Shown piece by piece: positions 47,281-55,372 of a stretch of 55,372 nucleotides of DNA. Both the position numbers and the translations under genes were made by a program. The stretch spans positions 133,069-188,440 of the forward strand of contig NW_005434610.1 of NCBI RefSeq assembly GCF_000315625.1. The letters run 5' to 3'. The stretch's first letter is position 1. Each line of letters starts with the position of its first letter. This DNA is from Guillardia theta CCMP2712 (Eukaryota; Cryptophyceae; Pyrenomonadales; Geminigeraceae). The notes beneath the pieces were generated by a model. It saw only the letters and a list, made by a program, of their open reading frames with translations. It did no database searches and had not been told where the DNA came from.

Positions 47281-48068
47281 ATTAATCGAACTATGTGGAG
47301 GAAAACTCTGGGAACTCGGAGACCGGCTGAACCATCAGACGCTGCGAGCAAGATCAGGTTGCAAGAATGAACACCATCGATGAAAGAGCTTCAATCCACT
47401 CTCTCTTCAACTTCTATCAAGAATGTGTGGGAGCACCAACTCAAACGGGTTAGAGATAGCGGTCGTGAATCAATGACTTTCGGCTTTCGTCACCCCAAGA
47501 CTAAGAGCATTTTGTCTTCCAGAGCATCAAAAAGCCGTCCCTCATGTACTGTCTCCTTTCTACCATATCTTTCATGCATCGAAAGTACATGATCACTTGG
47601 CCCCCGTATCGCCCTCAGCAATCATTCCATCCCTCTCTGGAGTTCTTCACTTTCATGCTCATCCCCTTTCTCTAGCACTGTTCAAAGGACATCTTTCATC
47701 CTAATCCTTATTCTCCTCCTCCTCCTCCTCCTCCTCCTCCTCTCGTAACGGCGATCGCATTTCATCGATCCTCATAGCGACCGCCCCCGCAAGTACCCCC
47801 ACCCCCTCTGACCAGTTTCAGCCAACAAAATCTTTCCTACCCCACTTTGAGTTAATCCACCTACCACTACCACCAACGACATTACTATTGAGCACCCGTC
47901 CTAGACTACCCATAGATACAATATACCCCACCACTTTGTATCCACCCCAGCTTTCTCCCCACCCCGTCTCCTGTAGGGAATTCTGGTGAAATGCAAGGGT
48001 GCTTCGAGCTATTGCCTGCTACTCCCCCCACCCACCCCCACCCCACCCTCCTGATGAGGTAGGCTAAG
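47281..48068. other. Intergenic region between eIF5B and transposon
   Basis: Short frames at 47295-47450 (MWRKTLGTRRPAEPSD, then a possible GTTGCA donor) hint at a small divergent gene, but no complete model works. 47700-47750 is a TCC run. 47780-48050 has the C-tract texture (TACCCCCACCCCC, CTACCCCAC) seen at other loci. Confidence 0.45.
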
Positions 48069-48097
48069 CGTTTCACGCCAGGCCCAGAGGTCCAGAT
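48069..48097 (+). repeat. Left 29-bp terminal inverted repeat
   Basis: Begins CGTTTCACGCCAGGCC and ends GGTCCAGAT. It is the exact reverse complement of 50078-50106. Confidence 0.9.
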
Positions 48098-48302
48098 GTC
48101 CAGATCCCGTGGTACTAACTTTACTCAATAAATTTGAAATCATCTGGACCAATGGCATAAAAGAGAATTATATTTCCAAAGGTCGAGATGGTGAACCGTT
48201 GTGGTCGAGTTTGTCAGCAGGGTGATTGCACCCTCATACCCATGCTTCCCGCCCTTCCCTTCCTGCCTTGCTGTGTACCCCGTGCGGACTCCAGTGATGA
48301 AG

Positions 48303-48342
48303 CTCGAGTTTGCCATTAGCTCGAGCTAATGGCAAACTTGAG
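48303..48342. repeat. 40-bp palindrome
   Basis: Two 20-bp arms (from CTCGAGTTTGCC to GGCAAACTTGAG) with one mismatch and no loop, inside the transposon upstream of the transposase remnant. It could extrude as a cruciform or mark a deletion junction. Confidence 0.85.
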
Positions 48343-48488
48343 TACCTTGAGTACCTTGAATCCCTGTCGCATGATGACGAAAGTATTCTGGAGACATGGA
48401 CACGTTGTGAGATGCTTCTGTTGATGTGCAATGTGACGGGCAATGACGAGAAAGCGCCTGAACTGGGGGGAATGGGTGGAGACCCTAT

Positions 48489-48890
48489 TGGACAAGGAAG
48501 TCATTCTTCGCCTTTAACGTGCAGGCCGTGTGTGATGCCAATCGAAAGGGTGCAGCCCTAGCAAGAGATGGCAGAAACATTGGAAATGGAATGTATATAG
48601 TTGGAGATGCAGCATACAAAGGAATTCCTGGAATAATCACTCCTTTTGATGGATCAAAGCTCCCAATTTGGCAAGACAGTTATAATTTTCATCAATCTCA
48701 AATCCGGACTAACATTGAGTGCGCATTCGGAATGTTGAGGAACAGATGGGGAGTGTTCTGGCGTGGATTACGCACAGACTCACTGGAAATTGCAAGCACT
48801 AGTGTGAGTGTATGTTTGCAATTGCACAATTTTATATTAGACATGGATGGAACAGATGCCGATCCTCTTGAGGAAATTATTGTAGAATAG
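48489..48890 (+). pseudogene. PIF/Harbinger transposase, C-terminal remnant
   Basis: Open frame with FAFNVQAVCDANRKG, MYIVGDAAYKGIPGIITPF (second catalytic Asp), YNFHQSQIRTNIECAFGMLR (catalytic Glu) and SVCLQLHNFILD, the standard order for HARBI1-like DDE_4 transposases. The N-terminal half, including the first catalytic Asp in the DGTH-type motif and the DNA-binding region, is absent upstream. Upstream bases carry only an unrelated frame and a palindrome. The copy is therefore an internally deleted, inactive transposase unless an unseen exon supplies the rest. Confidence 0.82.
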
Positions 48891-49157
48891 GAGTACTGCT
48901 CCCCCGTGCCATGCCAGGACAGATTGTCAGAACAGCATCGACCTATCTTGAATGAAAACGGTGGTCCAGCTGATTTTTGGTCGAGTTCTCCCATCAACGC
49001 CATGGTTACTGACGAGTTTGACAGTGTCAGTATCAGGAACAGTCTAGTTGAAACACTGCAAAACATGCAGATACCAAGACCATCCTGGAATCAAAGGCCG
49101 CCGCCAGATTCTTCGATGTAAAAGGTCATTACTGGATCATTCAGAGAAATAAATTTT

Positions 49158-49863
49158 TTATGTCATACCTTGCATAGACGCAGCAGCTAATGCATTACGT
49201 CTCGCTCTGATTTCTTGAAGAGAAATTTTGATTTGCGATATTTCATCCTTGAGGGTCTCAGCAATCACATGGTCAACATTAGAGCCATATGACTGCAACT
49301 GATTGGTGATATTTAACAGGTCGTTACGTCGAAGACTCTCCTGCTTGCCCAACTCTGTTATCTGTCTCTCTGTCTCCGTTTGTTTCAGACGATTCACCAC
49401 TTGCTGAGATGTTGTGTCGTCATCGTCGTGTTTCACAGAGATGTTCTTTTGAAGAACGTTTTCCTTCTTGGAGGAAGATTTGCCGAACTGAAAGTCTTCC
49501 CTTGAAGGCTTTGAACGATACCTCTTGCGAACCAAATGACCTTTGTCATTACCGGACATATCCTTCATGAGTGGCTGATCAAGTGGATATCCACAATCAT
49601 CCTTAGGTGATTCAGGAGAGGTACCAATGGCAGCAGATTGACTGCAATGCTCTGGCAAGCCCTTACCATCATCATTGATAGCAAAACTTCAACCAACATG
49701 ACGAGCACAAACGATGGTGACATACATGTGCAGAGCAGAAACGATGGTGAGATACATGTGCAATCATGGAACCGGCAGGGTCGATTGGTTGGCAACATTG
49801 CGCACAGACAGTGAACCCTCTGCCTGACATGAAGTTCTGCGCGGCCGTACCGATACCGGCCAA
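49158..49863 (-). CDS. Second transposon protein with CxxC and coiled coil
   Basis: Two frames on the minus strand look like one gene: 49863-49672 (MAGIGTAAQNFMSGRGF, then VCAQCCQPID) and 49658-49158. The latter is basic (LVRKRYRSKP) and then forms a coiled coil (VNRLKQTETERQITELGKQE, DEISQIKISLQEIRARR). The splice between them is unclear because 49690-49780 contains a short tandem repeat (ATGGTGAGATACATGTG and variants). Harbinger elements usually carry a second Myb/SANT-like protein that helps nuclear import and DNA binding. I see no Myb motif here, so the role is a guess from position. Confidence 0.5.
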
Positions 49864-50077
49864 AGCCAGGTAGGGGAAGGGCCGGACATCAAATGTACCT
49901 AGTCCAAGCTCCGCACTATGCCGTAATACATATCTAGGTATTTAGACGATGGCTAACCTTGCCTATACCACCCAACCTAAACGACGGGCTCGGGCGGGAA
50001 ACGACCGTGACTGGATCGTGATAATTTCATATTTAAAAATATGTATATTTGAAATTTATTTGAAACAGGTTCTGGGG

Positions 50078-50106
50078 ATCTGGACCTCTGGGCCTGGCGT
50101 GAAACG
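50078..50106 (-). repeat. Right 29-bp terminal inverted repeat
   Basis: Reads ATCTGGACCTCTGGGCC and ends GGCGTGAAACG. Exact inverse of 48069-48097. Confidence 0.9.
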
Positions 50107-50690
50107 GGGTCAGCAGAAGTCAGGATAGGTGGGTAGTTGTAAACCAGGGGGGTAGGGTTATATTCCTAGAAGGAAGGGTTCTTTTTGAGAATGTAGGGTG
50201 GGGTACTGTACCGCTGAATCTGACTGTTAAATGGGTGGGTACTGACATGGAGTTTTTTGGGTAGGGGTGATCAATGGGAGCGTGAGGAAGGGCAGAGCGC
50301 GGGAAATGTCGGATTCTGCGAAAATCAGGTGAAGAGAAGAGAGGAAATGGAAGGGGGAAGGGATAGAAGTGAAGGAGAAGATAGGGGCAGAAGGAATGGC
50401 GGACGGGAAGGTAGGACGGCAAGGTAGGACGGGGGAGAGGAGGAGAGAGGACAGGTTCAAGTCAAGCTGACAAGAACGAAGAAGTTGGACAGCAACAGAT
50501 TTCAGCAGATGATAGCTTCACGAGAATAGTCGAAGGGCGAGAGAAACAGATTTTTGAGCAAAGCACATGGGATCTGGGAATGGAGATTGATCAAGCTTAT
50601 GGAATCAGAACGGAATAGCCGTGGGGTTGTGAAGCAGGACAAGATGAGAAGCAGATTATGAAGGGCTATGATGCCTAAGTTGATGATCTC
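50107..50690. other. Intergenic, G-tract DNA and promoter of kinase gene
   Basis: 50130-50280 has GGGGGGTAGGG, GGGTGGGGTAC and GGGTAGGGG strings. 50330-50450 is purine-rich. The 230 bp before 50691 are of normal composition and probably contain the promoter or 5' UTR of the kinase gene. Confidence 0.5.
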
Positions 50691-53600
50691 ATGGAGATTT
50701 GCTTCATGCCACCACGACATTGTGTGACTTCCTACTTTGACAGCCCAAAATTTCTGAATTTTGCTACTCCGACATTTCGTGGGATCTGTTCCAGACTCCA
50801 TTTTCCCCTTGTCGGGGAAAGGAAATCCGACAAAAAAGCTATGGAAGAGGAATGTGGTAGAGAAGAGGTTGAAATGACACCCGACTGTAACTCGTGTGTT
50901 TCTGCCGTCGGAAACCATGAACAGTCTCGTCAACACAAGTCAGATGTAGCGATGGAGGACAGTACTCTGAACAACAGTGTTTCTGTATCCTTGAGGTTTG
51001 AGAATATGGTTGTCAGTCCTCCAACACAGATCAAAGACAAACGCAAGAGACGACGTCCTGGAGCGCGGGACCTCGACCTTTTCACTCTGACTGACAAGTC
51101 AAAGAAGGCTCGTGGATCACCTTCCTTACGTGAAAGAAGAGAATGTGAAACATCTACAGAAGATTCGAAAAGCATGGATCCTGCTAACATGATGGAATCT
51201 CCATGTGTCAACAACCCAGTATCGAATTCGAGGGTTAAGCTCAAATTTGGAATCGAGGACCTTGTGCTTCATGAGAATTGTAGCATGGACTTTAGTGACG
51301 AGAGCCCGGAGAAAAAATTGATTTGCATCAAATTCAAGAGCGAAGAACAGATCCATTTCTTTTATGTGTATGGTTTTGCAGTGACTCCGGATTTGTATGC
51401 TCAAGATTCATATTTTGTTACTGATGGCAAAAGAGTTTTTGCAATTTTTCTACATCCCAACAAAAGAATTACAGACAAGAATCTTGTAGTTTTTGCAGAC
51501 GACTCTTGGGCAATTCTGAAGGTAACAGACTTCTTGATAGAACCTATGCAACCTCCATTGCCATCTCCAGCCAAGCTCAGAACCAGACAAACCAGACAAA
51601 GTCAGGATCTCTGTTCACTACTTCGCGGATGCGTGGTACTTCCACGTTTTCAATCTTTCGTTTTCTCGTGTTGCCAGGGAGAACAAGCAACTATTTTGTA
51701 CAGATTCAAAGATCAATGGAAGAAGGTGATCATTGACAAAAAGGAAAAGAGGAGTTCTTACTTCGTCGTTCTGGAAGATGGAAGCAAAACTAAAGTCAGA
51801 ATGCTAGAATCAAAATACTTGAATGCGTCGGATCTTGGCACGAAGTTGAAAAGCAAACATGGAGTGGATGATGACATGGGACGATGGTTCGCAGTGTTCA
51901 ACTTGTCATCAGTACTGCAAAATCCCTCCTTTTTTGATTTCGATGTTCGAGGAGAGTCTCAGTCTCTTGTAAAACTTGAAGAACCTGATGATTCAGATGT
52001 TTCTGGTGCAGCATTCGCATCAGAATCTGACGTGGAATTTCAATCACCTCCTAGATCTGCTCAAGGAAAAAGGAGAGTAAGTCGAAAACATCATGGACGT
52101 GATAACAAAATTTCAAAACTCCAGGAAGAGATCACTCCAACTCCCGATGAAGGCTTATACGAGATTGTTGAGTTTTTTGAAGAAACCGATGCTGCGGAAG
52201 TATCAGAATCTAGAACGGACCTGATGGAATTCGACGAATCTCCGATAGAAAATCGCAAACCAGATTTTGCATCAGTGCCGTACATGTCGGACATTCCACC
52301 TGAAAGGCCTCAATCTCCTTGTCAACACGACGCAAACGTGTTAACAGAATCACAAGAGATCGGACCGGCAGTCAATGATCAAGAATCATTGAAAATCAAT
52401 CATGAAGTCGAGCATTCAATCAAAGAGGATCATCAAAGTCCATTGGAAGACGATAATCAAAACGTTCTGGAAGATGATCGTGTTGGAATATTGGACGATG
52501 AAACTGACACAATACCGGGAGGGGATTATCCAAGTGTATCACAGAATGATGATGCAATGGTGTTAGAAAGGACAGGAGCTGTACCGGAGAAGTATGGAGA
52601 AGCTTCATCTGAAAACAAGACACAAGCTGTATGTGAGAACAACAATGGAAATGTTCTGAAGAACCAAGAAGAAACTGTTAATCTTTTGAGGAACCAAGAC
52701 GAAACTGTATTCGTCAATGACAAAACTCAAGAAGTCGAAAGTGAGAAAACGCAGCAAACTGCATTGGAGGAGACAGCTGACAATGTATCAGAGCAGTTGC
52801 AACAAGGGGTATCGGGCAAACCAGAGACTGTAACAGACATGACACAAAATATTTCATTGGAGAACACGCAGGAACCCATATCGCTGAGTGCGCAGGAAAC
52901 TGTATTGAAGAACGAAATGCAGACTGTATTGGCGAAAACACAAGAGACTGCATCGGATAGAACAGAAGAGAAGCAAGAATCTGGATTGGAGAAGATACAA
53001 GAATGTGTATCGCAGAACATCGAGGATAACGTGCAAATCGAAGACAACAACCAGCACGATGAAAAAGTTGAAATGTTCTGTAAACCAGAATGTGTCTCGG
53101 AGAACAACGAAGAAAAGGAAATGAGGAACAATGATGAGATTGTATTTGAGATGCCACTCGAGACAATGATAGATGAGAACGAAGAAACGGTTCATCGAAA
53201 CAACGATGTGATGGAGAACAAAAATGATTGTGATTTCAAGGAAAAGGAAGAACATTCGTGCGACGATAAGTCTATGGAAATACTAGAGGATGAAGCACCC
53301 GAAAACACACATGCGATGGCGTGCGATGCAAACCTGGATGAAGAGCCCGCACACAAGAAGATGTCTGTAAGGGACGAATTGTTGATTTATCCTGTGGACC
53401 AGCGATTTCTCAACGAAGTGGAAAAACAGTTCGACTTAACGAGAATGGTTGGTTCGGGAACTTTTGGGGAGGTTTATGAGGCGTACGATAGGGTGAATCA
53501 TCGCAAAGTTGCAATCAAACGATTGTTTCCCTATCAGACTCTTGATGCCCACAAGAAGGAGGCTGGGTTCATATCAAGCCTGAATGGCAAACCCAACATT

Positions 53601-54883
53601 GTACAGCTTCAATACAGCCCGCCGTTAGCGCCTGATGGAATCATCCTCGTCGAAGAGCAGCAGGCTTTGCTATTCGAATTCTTCGAGCATGACAATCCTT
53701 CGGATTACGTCAAGGACTTAACGATCAAAGAGATCAGCCATTACATGAAGAATCTGTTTGTAGCCCTACGATCCGTCCATTCCCTCGGGATCATACATCG
53801 AGATGTGAAGCTCAACAACTTTCTCTACGACAGGAAGAACAAGAAGTACTTGCTGGTAGACTTCGGGCTGGCAGAGAAGAAAATCCCCAAGGGCACTATG
53901 GGTGCTTCAAGGCCAAAAGAACAGGTTCAGCCCTCTGGCCGCAGGGCGACGTCAGAAACGGCGAGTAAGAGCGGCCATCCGACGAAGAGCAACGGCTACA
54001 TCCTGAGCTCTGACGTCTCGACCGCGAGCTCTCGCACCTCTCGGCCTCAGAAGGAGAAGGAGAGGATAGAGATGGCGCAGCAGATGGCCAAGAGGCGCAT
54101 GATGAGCGGCAGGAAGACCAAGGACGCGCAGACGGTGAGCAGCTCCAGAGTCAAGCTCGAACTCCCCGCCAACCGCGGAGGGACTCGAGGGTACAGAGCT
54201 CCTGAGGTCGTGATGGGCAGTCAGCACCAGACGACGGCAGTCGACGTGTGGAGCGCTGGAGTGATTCTGCTGAACCTGCTGTGCCGCAAGACCCACTTCC
54301 AGTGGTTTCGGCATGACAATGACAACCTGGCGACCATGGAGATCTACGGGTAAGCGCTGCCTTGACAGTCTGTTGTTGGGTAGCCTGACTGTGTTGTAGT
54401 CTTCGGCTGTATATTAAGACCATGGACGCTGTGTGGAGGCAGAATTATGGGTATACGGGTCAGTACAGGGACAAGATGAGGGACGTGATCAAAGATTTCA
54501 ACCTCGACGTTGAGGTGATCCCGCTGTAGTTGTTGATGCTTGTTGAGTTGTTGATGTGCCTGATGATGATAGAGATGACGACGAGATTGCAATAGTTAGT
54601 GGAGGAGGAGGAGGAGGAGGAGGAGGAGGAGGAGGTAGCTAACATCGTCTTCTAGTTCGGAGAGTTCGAACAGTATTTTAACTACGCTCGCGGCTTGAAG
54701 CAGACTTGGCGAACCTTATGCAGTGCCTTGAGCACAGAAGAAGGATGCAAGGACTGGCTGGAGGTGGAGGAGAAGCATCCCATGTGGGACTTTCTCAACC
54801 GCTGCCTCGACATCGACCCCCGTACGAGGATCACAGCACAAGACGCGCTGAAGCATCCCTTCCTTACTGGTGCTATGAAGTAA
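50691..54883 (+). CDS. CDC7-like (DDK) protein kinase with long repetitive N-terminal region
   Basis: Three exons (50691-54349, 54400-54514, 54656-54883) give 1333 aa. The kinase domain starts near residue 915 (MVGSGTFGEVYEAYDRVNHR), with VAIKRLFPYQ, IIHRDVKLNNFLYD and LVDFGLAEKK. An insert of about 85 aa lies in the activation region, followed by GGTRGYRAPEVVMGSQHQTT, VDVWSAGVILLNLL and a C-lobe ending DALKHPFLTGAMK. The GTRGYRAPEV and QTTAVDVWSAGVILL blocks, the short N-lobe and the insert match CDC7, which with Dbf4 phosphorylates MCM to fire origins. Residues 1-160 are basic/Ser-rich. About 190-420 is a globular region I cannot assign (FFYVYGFAVTPDLYAQDSYF). About 540-880 is an acidic, degenerate repeat of roughly 12 residues built on ENTQETV-like units. 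Such a long N-terminal extension is not usual for CDC7. The Met at about 50841 (MEEECGREEVEM) is an alternative start. Confidence 0.8.
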
Positions 54884-55128
54884 ACCATGAAGTATGTCTG
54901 TAGCTTCTCCTCCTGCTCCTCTGCCATCCCAATTCCTCCTCCCTATTCTCACTCTGCTCTTCACGCTAAAACTCCTGTGACTATACAACTATTTCTTCTA
55001 CCCGCTTACCCACCTCCTCTAACCCTTCCCTCCTGGTCCTCTTTCCTTGTCCTCCCTCCTTTTCCTCTCTCCTCCTCTCTTCTCCTCCTCCTCCTCACTA
55101 CTCTCCTACACCATTCCTTTCAGCAGCA
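54884..55128. other. Pyrimidine-rich 3' flank
   Basis: CT-dominated DNA (TCCTCCT, CCTCTCC runs) following the kinase stop. No gene seen, but it could act as polypyrimidine promoter DNA for the next frame. Confidence 0.45.
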
Positions 55129-55372
55129 TGGCGGCATTCAAACGCTCATCGACGCCACCGATTTTCAACAGCCGATCACACAGCAACGAGATGCGTCAGG
55201 CCAGCCCCTCCAATCCTGTTCCTCCCGATTCCCTGCCCGATTCCTGGCCCCCATTTGCCTCAGCATTTGCGTCCCTCCTCCTCCTCCCTCCACCGCTTAG
55301 GCTATGTCCTTCGACTGCACCTCATCAGATTAAGGTGCTCACGCCACACTGCCAAGTTGAGATCGTCTGCAT
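55129..55372 (+). CDS. Possible start of a gene cut by the window edge
   Basis: An open frame starts with MAAFKRSSTPPIFNSRSHSN and stays open to the last base, ending HQIKVLTPHCQVEIVC. The first 25 residues look like a real N terminus. The middle is Pro/Ser/Leu-rich and may be an unrecognised intron, with a plausible acceptor before LCPSTAPHQ. No homology recognised. Confidence 0.3.

Larger units (their letters stand above)
48069..50106. mobile_element. Decayed PIF/Harbinger-type DNA transposon
   Basis: The element is bounded by a perfect 29-bp inverted repeat (48069-48097 and 50078-50106). Inside are a transposase remnant of the DDE_4/HARBI1 type and a second, oppositely oriented coiled-coil frame; a two-gene content is typical of PIF/Harbinger elements. 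The usual 3-bp (TWA) target duplication is not evident at the ends: the flanks read AAG and GGG. The real ends may therefore differ by a few bases, or the duplication has been lost. Confidence 0.75.

Overview
This is a nuclear genome segment from a photosynthetic alga with a secondary plastid, most likely a cryptophyte close to Guillardia theta. Almost every gene is cut by short GT-AG introns, many of only 41-66 nt. Two deduced proteins carry a bipartite plastid-targeting leader with phenylalanine right after the signal-peptide cleavage site. One eIF5B carries a secretory-type leader, as expected for import into a compartment that keeps its own 80S ribosomes. Intergenic DNA is full of polypyrimidine/polypurine tracts, very GC-rich modules and C/G-tract islands. 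The organism call is an inference from these traits; no database was searched.

Layout. Positions 1-5769 (-): EML-type WD40 protein, running off the left edge. 6342-6778 (-): small plastid-targeted membrane protein. 9447-14967 (-): Nup153/Nup1-like FG nucleoporin with RanBP2 zinc fingers and internal duplications. 16475-17855 (+): plastid [2Fe-2S] ferredoxin-like protein. 18704-24516 (+): organelle-type DNA topoisomerase II, converging on 24562-25220 (-), a chagasin-family cysteine-peptidase inhibitor. 26047-28236 (-): intronless fusion of a degenerate RNase D-like domain to a HerA-like ATPase. 29498-31106 (+): tyrosine-rich secreted or membrane protein of unknown function. 31168-31647 (-): bTHX-type ribosomal protein. 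32970-35354 (-): Crypton-like tyrosine recombinase. 35736-37163 (+): class 3 lipase. 37565-41095 (+): 18-exon DUF2779-type nuclease. 41647-43406 (+): APC amino-acid transporter. 43569-47280 (-): eIF5B with leader. 48069-50106: decayed PIF/Harbinger transposon. 50691-54883 (+): CDC7-like kinase.

The genes are ordinary eukaryotic neighbours, not operons. Themes recur: organelle supply (ferredoxin-like protein, bTHX, topoisomerase II, eIF5B), DNA transactions (topoisomerase, HerA-like ATPase, DUF2779 nuclease, CDC7, recombinase, transposon) and membrane or secreted proteins. Several exon models were rebuilt by hand, and the summed exon lengths are exact multiples of three: nucleoporin 1671 aa, ferredoxin-like 236, inhibitor 144, recombinase 777, lipase 295, DUF2779 600, transporter 495, CDC7-like 1333, Tyr-rich protein 321. 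The most unusual genes are the HerA fusion, the DUF2779 nuclease and the leader-bearing eIF5B.
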